From Alphaproteobacteria bacterium (lineage in GTDB: Bacteria; Pseudomonadota; Alphaproteobacteria; Rickettsiales; SXRF01), in contig JANYES010000023.1 in NCBI GenBank assembly GCA_025362975.1, positions 58,510-122,509 of the forward strand: 64,000 nt of DNA, read 5' to 3'. This document shows, one piece after another, positions 17,300 through 26,029 of this stretch; the first letter of the stretch is position 1; each line of letters opens with the position of its first letter. Made by a program: the position numbers and the translations under genes. The notes under the pieces are model-generated. The model ran no database searches and was not told the origin of the DNA. It saw only the letters and a list, made by a program, of their open reading frames with translations.

Positions 17300-18365
17300 A
17301 TGGGTTCGCTTCGCTTATGGCTGGCGCTGCTGATTTCTTTCCGCCATGCAGTACAGCTCCAAATCCCCTACAGCGGCAGCATCCCTTACGCGAGTACCGA
17401 AACAGGCTTCCGCGTAGCATTGTTCATGATGTTGTCGGGTTACTTTATCCAACTCAGCATCGATCGCCTTGCTGGTCGCGAGCAACACTGGCTCCTCGCG
17501 TTTTACCTCAAACGTTTCTTGCGCATCTTTCCCAGCTACTACGTCGTCCTCGCCGCTACTATCGCTTTCGTGCTCATCATCCATCCCGAGCATTCCATCA
17601 TCCTGTCATGGTACCGGCTGGGTGAATTGAATCCATTTTTCTGGCTGGATAATCTATTCACCTTATTTGCCACCTCCAACCTTGTCATCTATGTCATGAA
17701 TTTGTTGCACATGCAGGTGGCACCGCTTAAGCCCATCAGCTCCCTCATCGTCGTGCAGTCCTGGGCGCTGTCGATCGACACGTTCTGCTACGCCGTCTCG
17801 CCGCTATTACTTACCCTGAAAACACGCCCACTGTGCAAAATATTCCTAGGCCTCAGCCTTCTTGGTTACGCCATCCACCCGCACGGATTTGACAAGCTAC
17901 TCATCGTACACCAGCTACCGGTCTTTCTCTACGGTGCACTCATGTACCGCTTCGCCGTGCACACGCGCATGCCATCCGCCGCGCATGGATTCGCGGCCCT
18001 CGGAGTTGTGCTGCTTAGCTCCATCCTCGCCATCATCCCGAACCTGGACCGCACCGCGTTCCTATTCTTACTGGGCATTGACGGCCTATGCCTGCCGTGG
18101 ATCGCGCAGCTCACGCGCAGTTGGCCCATCGATCGCCTGCTCGGCGATATGAGCTATCCGTATTTCCTCATTCACATTGGCATTTTTTATCATGATGCAT
18201 CTCGGCGTGCCGCCTGTGCTGCTCCTGCCGGTTTCCTGCGCCGCATCGCTGCTTTACGCGTTCTGCTCAGTCACGCTGCTCGAACGCCCGCTACGCCAAT
18301 GGGCAGCTCTCAAGCCCAAAACCGTAACACAGCCTCCAGCACGTAGCGTTGTTCCTCAAGACTGA
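17300..18365 (+). pseudogene. Membrane acyltransferase (OafA/Acyl_transf_3 family) with a C-terminal frameshift
   Basis: The main frame begins MGSLRLWLALLISFRHAVQ and contains FRVALFMMLSGYFI, FYLKRFLRIFPSYY, QSWALSIDTFCYAVSPLLL and LGDMSYPYFLIHIG, with about ten membrane helices. This is typical of enzymes that O-acetylate or succinylate surface sugars. After the T6 tract at 18183-18188 the frame becomes nonsense, while the +1 frame continues with a final helix and LLERPLRQW, the family's C-terminal signature, ending at 18365. Removing one T restores a 355-codon gene. Its 3' end overlaps the convergent aminotransferase gene. Confidence 0.8.
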
Positions 18366-19461
18366 AGCCGTAAAACACCGGCAGCCGCACCAGCGTGTCC
18401 GCCGCTTCAACCGTCACATCGAGCGCACTTCCTGCCCCCCCGTATTGCTTCCCGCCTGCCGACACATGCAGCGGCACGAAATGAAACGCCACGGTCACAT
18501 TCTGCTCGCGCATGAAGGCGATAAACGCATCGCGCTGCGTACGATCTTTCACCCGGATAAAGTAGATATGCGCGTTATGCTCGCAAGCTTCCGGCACGAA
18601 GGGCAAAGTGATATGCCCCGCATCCGCAAGCCATTTAAACGCTCTGTGGTAATTATTCCACAGCATCATACGATGACTCTGAATCGTCTCCGCCTCTTCC
18701 ATATTAGCATACAGATAGGCCGCGTTCAGCGCGCTCATCGCATAAAACGAGCCGATATCTTTCCACTCATATTGCGACTCTTCACCGCGTTGGAAGGCAA
18801 GTCGATTGGTACCCTTGTTGATCATGATTTCGGCGCGTGCGAGGTACTGCGCATCATTAACCACCAGCGCACCGCCCTGACCGCCAGCGCAGATGTTCTT
18901 CATGATATCGAAACTCAACGTCCCCATTGCCCCCATCGTGCCAAGCGCACGTCCTTTATAGCTCGCAAAAATACTATGCGCCGCATCCTCAATCACCGGG
19001 ATATTATGATTGCGCGCAATTGCCATGATTTCATCCATCGCACAGGCAATACCCGCGTAATGCACCGGCACGATGGCGCGTGTCTTCGGTGTAATCGCCG
19101 CTTCCAGCAGTGTCTCGTCCATGCACAGCGTATCGCGCCGTACATCGATAAACACAAGCGTCGCCCCGCGCAGCGCGAACGCGTTGCCCGTCGACACGAA
19201 AGTAAACGACGGCATAATGACCTCGTCGCCCGGCTTGATATCCAGCAGCATCGCCGCAATTTCCAGCGCATGCGTGCACGACGACACCAGCAGCGGATGC
19301 GCACAGCCCATCATGTCTTTTAGAAATGTTTCACATTTCAGTAAGTATTTGCTGTATTCGCCCAGATCTTCGTTGGCAACCACCTCGGCGATATATTCCG
19401 CCTCGCGCCCCACTTTCGTCGGGCGGTTCAAATGCAGCAGGGTAGGGGATGTGTCGCTCAT
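18310..19461 (-). CDS. PLP-dependent sugar aminotransferase, DegT/DnrJ/EryC1/StrS (WecE/ArnB-like) family
   Basis: A 383-residue enzyme. SSCTHALEIAAMLLDIKPGDEVIMPSF style sequence near residue 60, PVHYAGIACAMDEI, PVIEDAAHS and the PLP-lysine segment SFDIMKNICAGGQGGAL are all family landmarks. It would transfer an amino group to a nucleotide-linked 4-keto-6-deoxy sugar. It is the last gene of a minus-strand operon (glycosyltransferase, acetyltransferase, aminotransferase) whose members overlap by 4 bases. That supplies the amino sugar, its N-acyl group and its transfer to a lipid carrier. Confidence 0.9.
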   Translation of the reverse strand: MSDTSPTLLHLNRPTKVGREAEYIAEVVANEDLGEYSKYLLKCETFLKDMMGCAHPLLVSSCTHALEIAAMLLDIKPGDEVIMPSFTFVSTGNAFALRGATLVFIDVRRDTLCMDETLLEAAITPKTRAIVPVHYAGIACAMDEIMAIARNHNIPVIEDAAHSIFASYKGRALGTMGAMGTLSFDIMKNICAGGQGGALVVNDAQYLARAEIMINKGTNRLAFQRGEESQYEWKDIGSFYAMSALNAAYLYANMEEAETIQSHRMMLWNNYHRAFKWLADAGHITLPFVPEACEHNAHIYFIRVKDRTQRDAFIAFMREQNVTVAFHFVPLHVSAGGKQYGGAGSALDVTVEAADTLVRLPVFYGFSLEEQRYVLEAVLRFWA

Positions 19462-20135
19462 CCGTTCTGGCTTCGCCGTATGCCGCGCATACTGACCGGA
19501 TAGGATGGCATGCAGACCATGCCGTCCGGCATATCTTCCATGACAACCGAGCCGACGCCGACAATCGCCTCCTTGCCTATGCGCCGCGAGTCGCCGATCA
19601 TCGAACTATTGCCAAGGAAGCTGCTCTCGCCGACATGCGCCAGCCCCGCCACCAACAAATTGCCGCACGCGAACACATGATGTTCCAGCACTGCGTGGTG
19701 GCCTATGGTCGTTCCCGAATGAATCACCACGTTGTTGCCGATGCTCACAAACGGCATTACCGTGCATCCTTCCATCAAGATAACGTTGTTGCCAATCCGG
19801 TCGTGGTGCGACACCAGCGCTTTCGGATGAATGAAATTCACCAGCTCGTAGCCTTTCCCAACCGCCTCGCGATACAGCCGCTTGCGCGCATTCATAATCG
19901 CGCTGAAGGAGCAGGTTTTCGGATAGCCGACCGGCACATTCATACCAAACTTCGCTGGAGAAAAATGCTTTTCCACCTCATCGAACGCCACCACCGGCAA
20001 GCCGCAGAAACTCGTGTCTTTGAAATATTCGCGGTCGACAGTGAAGCCCTTCACAGTGTGGTCGCTCTCATGAGTAAAATAATAATGCATCAGCTCGGCA
20101 AAACTGCCGGTTCCGAAAATCACAATCTCCGTCAT
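19458..20135 (-). CDS. Sugar O/N-acyltransferase with left-handed beta-helix (NeuD/PglD family)
   Basis: A 225-residue protein. The N-terminal Rossmann-like part (EIVIFGTGSFAELMHYY) and the C-terminal hexapeptide repeats (IGNNVILMEGCTVMPFVSIG, NNVVIHSGTTIGHHAVLEHH, IGKEAIVGVGSVV) match NeuD/PglD acetyltransferases. These N-acetylate UDP- or dTDP-linked 4-amino sugars using acetyl-CoA, with a catalytic His in the coil. ATGA overlaps join it to the genes on both sides, so it probably acetylates the product of the neighbouring aminotransferase. Confidence 0.85.
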   Translation of the reverse strand: MTEIVIFGTGSFAELMHYYFTHESDHTVKGFTVDREYFKDTSFCGLPVVAFDEVEKHFSPAKFGMNVPVGYPKTCSFSAIMNARKRLYREAVGKGYELVNFIHPKALVSHHDRIGNNVILMEGCTVMPFVSIGNNVVIHSGTTIGHHAVLEHHVFACGNLLVAGLAHVGESSFLGNSSMIGDSRRIGKEAIVGVGSVVMEDMPDGMVCMPSYPVSMRGIRRSQNG

Positions 20136-21001
20136 ATGCTTTCGCCCGTCCTTGTGCGCACCGGCTCATGCTCGATATAGCGCACCGTCAGCAGCGTCCG
20201 CGCCACATATTCCCCGATCATGCCCACCGACAGCGTCACAATCCCGCAGGCAAAAAACACCGCGCTGAGACATAGCACCCCCAGCGCCACGAGCAAAAAC
20301 CCCATGCACTCGATCAGCAATACCGGCTGCGTCGAATGCGTGGTGATAATGCTCATGACAAAATTAAACAGCGCCCGCATCGAATGCGAAGACCGCCCCA
20401 ACGAACGCGCCTTATGGCGCACGCGCACCGACGAAATCCGGTTTGTGCTGGCGCGTAGCATCGAATCGAGGAAAGTATACGGATAAGGGCGATACATGGT
20501 ACACAGCGGCGTACGGATAGCGCGCAGCGCACTGCTTTTTTTCAAATCCGGGAACAGGTCCAGCCGCGTGATCAGCCATTTCGTCACCACCGTCGCAGCC
20601 CCGCGAATCCCCGGATGCGACGAGCGTTCCGGGAACCCATACACCACGTCGCAGCCTTTTTTCAGTTCTTCAAGAAGCAGCGGAATATCCTCCGGCATGT
20701 GCTGCCCGTCGGCGTCTATCGTCACCGCAACACTATATTTTGCATCGCGCAGCCCAATTACCAGCGTGCAATGCTGGCCGTAATTGCGCATCAGGTTCAA
20801 TCCGCGCACGCGGGCGTCGGTGCGTGCAAAATTTTCAATCATCGCCCAGCTACCGTCGGTGCTGGCGTCATTGACTAAAATAATTTCGTAAGGTGAGGGC
20901 AGGGGTTCCAGCGTTGCCGAAAGGGCGGAGACCAGTTCCGGCAGGCTCGCCGTATTATTAAACACTGGAACAACAACCGATATTCCTTCTATACTATGCA
21001 T
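20132..21001 (-). CDS. Family 2 glycosyltransferase with C-terminal membrane helices (ArnC/GtrB-like)
   Basis: About 290 residues from ATG 21001, just before the conserved ISVVVPVFNN. ILVNDASTDGSW, VTIDADGQHMPEDIPLLLEE and VVYGFPERSSHPG are GT-A landmarks of the DPM/ArnC/GtrB group. Two membrane helices follow at the C-terminus, then GEYVARTL. Such enzymes load a sugar onto undecaprenyl phosphate at the cytoplasmic face. The upstream frame extends to 21115 but would overlap the divergent membrane gene. It is the first gene of the aminosugar operon. Confidence 0.85.
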   Translation of the reverse strand: MHSIEGISVVVPVFNNTASLPELVSALSATLEPLPSPYEIILVNDASTDGSWAMIENFARTDARVRGLNLMRNYGQHCTLVIGLRDAKYSVAVTIDADGQHMPEDIPLLLEELKKGCDVVYGFPERSSHPGIRGAATVVTKWLITRLDLFPDLKKSSALRAIRTPLCTMYRPYPYTFLDSMLRASTNRISSVRVRHKARSLGRSSHSMRALFNFVMSIITTHSTQPVLLIECMGFLLVALGVLCLSAVFFACGIVTLSVGMIGEYVARTLLTVRYIEHEPVRTRTGESI

Positions 21002-21092
21002 AAGAACAATATCAAATTGTGTTAACCCAGTCTTAAAATGACCGCCTGATGCGTTCAGTATTATTAATGTTGTCGCCATTAGCAAGGCTTTT

Positions 21093-22700
21093 ATGACTTC
21101 TGTAACGGTTATCACGCTGTTCGGACTAGTGCTTGCGATGAGCCTGTTCCTGCCCGCTTTTGTCGATGATATTTACTACCTGCTCCTCACCAGCCGCGGC
21201 GGCTACGATCACTGGCAGACCATTAGCATTTTTCCCGAATGCGGCGGTACTTTCGCCGTCAATGTCCCGCTCACGCTGCTTCCCGGCCGCGCGCTGAGCT
21301 GGTTGGTGCAACTCCTCATCAATGATTATTACAGCATGCGCCTGATCGCCATCGCCATGTTGCTCGCGTGGATAGCATACCTCACATGGTTCATCAAACG
21401 CTGCCTCTACCCTGATATCGACATGCGTGCCATCGCCGCAAGCGCCATCGGCTTTTTATGCCTCGGAACCATGCCCATCTGGCTGCTGCTCAGCCGACCC
21501 GATACCGCAATGGCATTTGCCGTCACCTTCTACTTTTCCATCCCCTTCATCGTCCGCCGCTACGACAAACCCTCAACGCTCAAACTGCTGTTGGCCGCTG
21601 CGGTATTTTTCCTCGTCACCTCATGGTTCGTCTCGGTGCATTTAAAGGCCTTGCTCTATGTGCCGCTTATCTTCGTCGCTGTCTTTTCAACCGCCAGGTG
21701 GAACAAGATTTTCGCGGGCTTGCTCGCCGTCATCGCCGCCTTCACCTCAGTGCCCGCATGGGTCTCCTACTGGCGCGTGAAGCTCGACTGCCCGGCCGCG
21801 ATTGCCATGCACGACTGGGAAGGACAAGCCCTTTTGCCCTCGCAACTGCTCAACAACCCGCCTGCGTTTTTCCAGCAACTCTTCGTCAACATCAGCCATA
21901 TCGGCGATTATGCCAAAGGCATTATGTTCCCCGTGCGCTCCGCACTGCCCCCGCTGGCCAACACCATACTAGAATTCTTCGCCGCACAGTGCATCGCGCT
22001 CTTCTTGCTTGCTGTCGCCTTACTGGTCATTGCTGGCACCGTGCTGATGATCGCGCGCGTCGCCGAGTCCGGCAAGTGGCGCCAACCCAGCGTTCTGCTG
22101 GTCGCCTGCCTAATGGCAGCTTTCGGCGCGCAGCTATGCCTGCAAACCACTAAGCTGTTTTACAATTCCATCATGGTGTGGGTGTCGCTTGCTTTAAGCG
22201 GTCTCGCCCTCGCCGATTATTTCGAATGCAAAGTCGCGCCTGTGAAAACTAGCCGCTTAAGCCATGTCTGCCTTGCCAGTTGGCCGGTGGTCATTATCAG
22301 CCAGTTCGCGTTGCTGGCAACTTACATGCCCTTCGTCATTTATTATGCCAAACACCCGCTTCCCAACGGCGTCATCGGCAGCCAGAGCGACCTGCTCAGC
22401 CCCATGTATTATTCGCAAACCCGCGACACGATTCTGGAAGCCGCCAAACAATGCAACATCGCCCCAGACGCCAGCAGCGAGCACCTCGCTATCGATATGC
22501 ACACTTATCTCCCAATGAAACAGACCTTCGAACCCTACCGCCTTACCTTCCGCTACGGCGAATTCCAAGATGCGCAAACCTTCCTCGATTATTTACAGGA
22601 CCACCAGTCCACTGGCGTCATCACGCTGTGCCGTTCGCTGCCGCCCAGCTTGCTGCCGTATTTCCATAAATATAACGGCGTGTGCTGCCATCGCAGTTAA
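21093..22700 (+). CDS. Polytopic membrane protein, probable GT-C glycosyltransferase
   Basis: A 535-residue protein with about ten membrane helices and an acidic pair in the first external loop (LFLPAFVDDIYYLLLTSRG). This is the position of the catalytic Asp in GT-C enzymes such as ArnT and the PMT family. A soluble tail follows (residues about 435-535). It is divergent from the ArnC-like gene by 92 bases. That placement suggests it uses the undecaprenyl-linked amino sugar to modify a surface glycan or lipid in the periplasm. No closer family is recognised. It converges on the restriction gene with a 4-base overlap. Confidence 0.65.
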   Translation: MTSVTVITLFGLVLAMSLFLPAFVDDIYYLLLTSRGGYDHWQTISIFPECGGTFAVNVPLTLLPGRALSWLVQLLINDYYSMRLIAIAMLLAWIAYLTWFIKRCLYPDIDMRAIAASAIGFLCLGTMPIWLLLSRPDTAMAFAVTFYFSIPFIVRRYDKPSTLKLLLAAAVFFLVTSWFVSVHLKALLYVPLIFVAVFSTARWNKIFAGLLAVIAAFTSVPAWVSYWRVKLDCPAAIAMHDWEGQALLPSQLLNNPPAFFQQLFVNISHIGDYAKGIMFPVRSALPPLANTILEFFAAQCIALFLLAVALLVIAGTVLMIARVAESGKWRQPSVLLVACLMAAFGAQLCLQTTKLFYNSIMVWVSLALSGLALADYFECKVAPVKTSRLSHVCLASWPVVIISQFALLATYMPFVIYYAKHPLPNGVIGSQSDLLSPMYYSQTRDTILEAAKQCNIAPDASSEHLAIDMHTYLPMKQTFEPYRLTFRYGEFQDAQTFLDYLQDHQSTGVITLCRSLPPSLLPYFHKYNGVCCHRS

Positions 22701-23563
22701 TCCTGCACATACTCCAAAAACGCTTTCACCTGCTCTTTCGTGGTGAAAATCCCCTTGATCTCATCGCCGTTGGAAAACCCGACGCTCACTTCGTATTTAC
22801 GAAAATCCCCCGCCGCCGCACCCGCCTTGAAACCATTCACAAATCCCAGCGCAGCTTCCGTCGAAGTAAAATCATTCGGTCCGCCGAACAGCGGCAACAC
22901 CGCTACACGCGTAATGGCGCGGTCCAGTTTTTTGCGTAAGCGCATAAAGAACGCGTCGAACACCGCGCCATTTGCATCATATAATAATTTTTTCAGCAAC
23001 GCGCGTTTGTCCGGTGCCAGCGACTCGATCTGCGCGATGCAATCGGCAAACACGGCATCCGACGTCTCCTCATCGAACGACACATCGATGCACACCGCGG
23101 TGAATGCATCGACAATTGTCTCATACGGCAAATACACCACCTCAAACCCGACCGATTTCAGTTGGTCCAGCGACCCTTTAGTAAATACCCCCGCCAGAAT
23201 CGCGCCTAGAAACGGGTGATCCAGCTCATGCTTTTCCGCAATCGGCATCACCGCGCCCTGAATCTCCTGCACTTTGTTACGCGAGTGCTTTGTATAACGC
23301 CGCCACGCCGCTTCGATAAATGCCACCGGCTTGCCGCGTTCACGCGCCGAGCCATTTTTTTCAATTACAAAATCAAGGTCATGCAAGTTGCCGTACTTAT
23401 CTTCCCAGCTGACTTTTACGCCCTTGCGCACGTCGGCGCGCTCCCCGTGCCTGTCTAAATACAGGCCGCGCTCATCGCAGAATTGCAACAGCACCGGCAG
23501 CAAAATTTCTTCCAGCAAATTGCCGATGATCTGTCCAAACCGGTGTGAAGGTGATGCCGCCAT
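22697..23563 (-). CDS. Probable type II restriction endonuclease
   Basis: A 288-residue protein starting one base after the stop of a DNA methyltransferase. A PD-(D/E)XK-like core may be present at residues about 64-90: LHDLDFVIEKNG, then PVAFIEAAWRRYTKHSRNKV, with Asp and Glu in register but Ala where the catalytic Lys would usually be. The rest includes a helical region and a C-terminal domain with FGGPNDF. The assignment rests mainly on tight coupling to the methyltransferase. The recognition sequence cannot be inferred. Confidence 0.65.
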   Translation of the reverse strand: MAASPSHRFGQIIGNLLEEILLPVLLQFCDERGLYLDRHGERADVRKGVKVSWEDKYGNLHDLDFVIEKNGSARERGKPVAFIEAAWRRYTKHSRNKVQEIQGAVMPIAEKHELDHPFLGAILAGVFTKGSLDQLKSVGFEVVYLPYETIVDAFTAVCIDVSFDEETSDAVFADCIAQIESLAPDKRALLKKLLYDANGAVFDAFFMRLRKKLDRAITRVAVLPLFGGPNDFTSTEAALGFVNGFKAGAAAGDFRKYEVSVGFSNGDEIKGIFTTKEQVKAFLEYVQD

Positions 23564-23564
23564 A

Positions 23565-24869
23565 CTACCGCTTCACCCACAAATGGCCTTCCTTGAGCGG
23601 CACGCGATGCTTGCGGTTTTTCCATTTGATGTTGCGATCACGTATTTTTTCAAAACGCCATTCGCTGAATCCCGTAGCCAGCGCCAGCTCCCCCAGCCAG
23701 CGCTCCGCAGGCACATGCACACCGTACGGCGCCGAATCGCCAATCACAAAACACACGCTTGCATCCGCCGCGCACAGCGGCAGCAACGCCTGCCATGTCT
23801 TGGCCAGATCAAGGAAATATGCTGCCACCATCGTATGATACGTCTTACGCCCGCCCTTGGTTTCGCGCACCTTCGCCAGCTCTTCGCACACCGCCGTCAG
23901 CTCCGCGCGAATGGGTTTCACTGCCGGGTCCGCCAGCAAATCCGCCAGCACCAGCTTTTCCGCCGCGCTATGCTGCGAGCAAGAGCGAATGAGCCGGTGC
24001 CTCACCGATTTCTGCAAATCGCCCCACCCCTTGATTTCACCCCAGAACGTCATTTCCAGCCGCGTCGCATCGGCATAATCATAATTGTTCGGGTAGGGCG
24101 GTGATGTCAGCACCAATCCTACCTTACCCTTCAGATGCGAAAATCCTTTCAGCGTGCGCGCATCGCCGCATTGCAACTCGGTCATCTTATCGTTCCATGA
24201 AGCTTCCTGAATATCCGCGCAAAATAATGCCACCCGCGCCATAAATGCCACAAACGGGTCGGTCACCCGCGCCTTAGTTTTATTTGGCAGCACATACTGC
24301 CACTGCGCCGTACCAACCCCGCTGCACTCGCGCAAAATCGCTGTAATCGCCAGCCACAACAGCTCATGCACGGGATTGCCATCATCGCTATGCTTCAGAT
24401 ATGCATCGCGCAGCGCTTCCAGCCGTGCAAGGCCCTTGGGCGTATAACATTTACGCAGCAATTCCGATTGGGATTTCGGCGTCGTTCGCACATTCGCTTC
24501 CGCTTTTTCCAGCAATATCTTCGCCTGATTCATCAGCGTTTTAACCGTGACATCGCCGTTTAATTTCGCACTCGCAATCCGATAAATGAACGGATGATGC
24601 TCCGCCCCGGCCGAGGCAATGCCCGCCGCTTGTGCCGCAAGCAGGGTCGTGCCCGAACCAGCAAATGGGTCAAACACATAGCGCTTCGGCCCGATATTCG
24701 CCTGTTCGATGATCGATTGCGCCCATTGCGCCGAAAACCCCGCCGAATACCGAAACCACCGATGCACCGGCAGCGACATATTATCGGCAAATGTCCCCGT
24801 GCGGGCGCGCTTGCGCACCTTCTGCGCCACGTCTTCCGCAGCAATCGCAACGGCGCCCTTAGGCGGCAT
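23565..24869 (-). CDS. DNA methyltransferase (N4-cytosine or N6-adenine type) of a type II restriction-modification system
   Basis: A 434-residue enzyme. Motif I (VFDPFAGSGTTLLAA, residues about 60-75) binds S-adenosylmethionine. Motif IV (LTSPPYPNNYDYAD, about residue 255) is the catalytic SPPY, typical of amino-methyltransferases. About 180 residues lie between them, which is where target recognition probably resides. ATG 24869 lies inside the end of ogt (11-base overlap) and TAG ends the gene 1 base before the endonuclease, so ogt-M-R form one transcript. Confidence 0.85.
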   Translation of the reverse strand: MPPKGAVAIAAEDVAQKVRKRARTGTFADNMSLPVHRWFRYSAGFSAQWAQSIIEQANIGPKRYVFDPFAGSGTTLLAAQAAGIASAGAEHHPFIYRIASAKLNGDVTVKTLMNQAKILLEKAEANVRTTPKSQSELLRKCYTPKGLARLEALRDAYLKHSDDGNPVHELLWLAITAILRECSGVGTAQWQYVLPNKTKARVTDPFVAFMARVALFCADIQEASWNDKMTELQCGDARTLKGFSHLKGKVGLVLTSPPYPNNYDYADATRLEMTFWGEIKGWGDLQKSVRHRLIRSCSQHSAAEKLVLADLLADPAVKPIRAELTAVCEELAKVRETKGGRKTYHTMVAAYFLDLAKTWQALLPLCAADASVCFVIGDSAPYGVHVPAERWLGELALATGFSEWRFEKIRDRNIKWKNRKHRVPLKEGHLWVKR

Positions 24870-25356
24870 GCTTTATATTCCGCAACTCCAGCTCCAGCAG
24901 CAGCGACTTCGCCGCCAGTCCGCCAGCAAAGCCAGTGAGCGCACCGTTGGCCCCGATCACACGGTGGCAGGGCGCAATAATGGAAATCGGATTTTTGCCA
25001 TTGGCCGCCCCCACGGCGCGCACTGCTTTCGGGCTGCCGATTTGGCTTGCAATCTGCGCGTAGCTGCGCGTCTGCCCGAAGGGAATACTGAGTAAGGCAT
25101 GCCAGACTTTCTTCTGAAATTCCGTACCGTTAAAATCAAGCGGTACATCGAAACGCTCCAACGCCCCCGCAAAATACAACTCCAGCTGACGTTGCGTTTC
25201 CTTCAACACCGGATGGTTGTTATCCTGCGCCACCAGAGTCAGGCGCACGCGCCCGGGCCGGTCGTTCTCCCACAGAATCGCCGCCAGCCCTTGATCGCTC
25301 GCCACCAACGTGAGCGCGCCGACCGGCGATGGCATTGTAGTATACAGATGGTTCAT
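24859..25356 (-). CDS. ogt: Methylated-DNA--protein-cysteine methyltransferase
   Basis: A 165-residue suicidal repair protein that removes O6-methylguanine damage. The active-site PCHRVIGANGALTGFAGG contains the acceptor Cys, preceded by the helix-turn-helix region GQTRSYAQIASQIGSPKAVRAVG. The N-terminal domain is short, as in Ogt rather than Ada. It overlaps the methyltransferase gene by 11 bases, an unusual link between alkylation repair and restriction-modification that may be simple transcriptional coupling. Confidence 0.93.
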   Translation of the reverse strand: MNHLYTTMPSPVGALTLVASDQGLAAILWENDRPGRVRLTLVAQDNNHPVLKETQRQLELYFAGALERFDVPLDFNGTEFQKKVWHALLSIPFGQTRSYAQIASQIGSPKAVRAVGAANGKNPISIIAPCHRVIGANGALTGFAGGLAAKSLLLELELRNIKHAA

Positions 25357-25456
25357 ATTGTTAATGTAAGTCCGAACCGCGCGACTGGCAAGGCTTGTGT
25401 TAAATCGCGTCTAATGTCGTATCGCTGCATCACTCCCACACTCTCAAAAAGATAAC

Positions 25457-26021
25457 ATGCCTGATACTAAAGCTTATTCCGCCACCGCTTCCACCGCGCC
25501 GCTCGCTGTCGCCATCATCACCCGCCGCGAACCCGGTCCGCGCGACGTTCAGATTTAAATCCTGTTCTGCGGCGTGTGCCACTCCGACGTTCACACCGTG
25601 CGCGAGGAGTGGAACAGCATCGCACCGACCGTCTATCCGGTCGTACCGGGTAATGCCGATGAAATGAAGGCGCATGCAGGCAGTTTCGATTACATCCTCG
25701 ACACCGTTTCGGCCGACCACGACATCAACGCTTATCTTGGTATGCTCAAATCAGACGGCAACCTGACGCTCGTCGGCGCGCCGGAAAAACCGCTCAATGT
25801 CTCGGCGTTCAGCTTGCTCATCGGGCGCCGCAGACTCTCGGGCTCCAACATCGGCGGTATCGCTGAAACGCAGGAAATGCTCGATTTCTGCGGCAAGCAC
25901 AATTTCACCGCCGCCGTCGAGGTGACCACGATGCAAAAAAATCAATGAAGCGTTTGACTGTGTGGTAAAGGCCGATGTGAAATACCGTTTTTCCATCGAC
26001 ATGGCATCGCTGAACGCGTGA
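25457..26021 (+). pseudogene. Remnant of a zinc-dependent alcohol dehydrogenase (YahK/CAD-like)
   Basis: From ATG 25457 the frame reads MPDTKAYSATASTAPLA, REPGPRDVQI and then TAA (25556-25558) where the family has Glu, continuing with FCGVCHSDVHTVREEWN and YPVVPG. The zinc-binding and Rossmann core (about 140 residues) is missing. The text resumes at KAHAGSFDYILDTVSADHD and GAPEKPLNVSAFSLLIGRRR. A one-base slip in an A7 tract (25935-25941) then breaks the end, INEAFDCVVKADVKYRFSID. At least three lesions make this a clear pseudogene. Confidence 0.9.
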
Positions 26022-26029
26022 AACAGGCG

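Noticed and set aside
18349..19323. 324-codon open frame opposite the sugar aminotransferase
   Set aside because: It is rich in His and Arg without any family motif, and lies wholly antisense to a gene with clear PLP-enzyme signatures.
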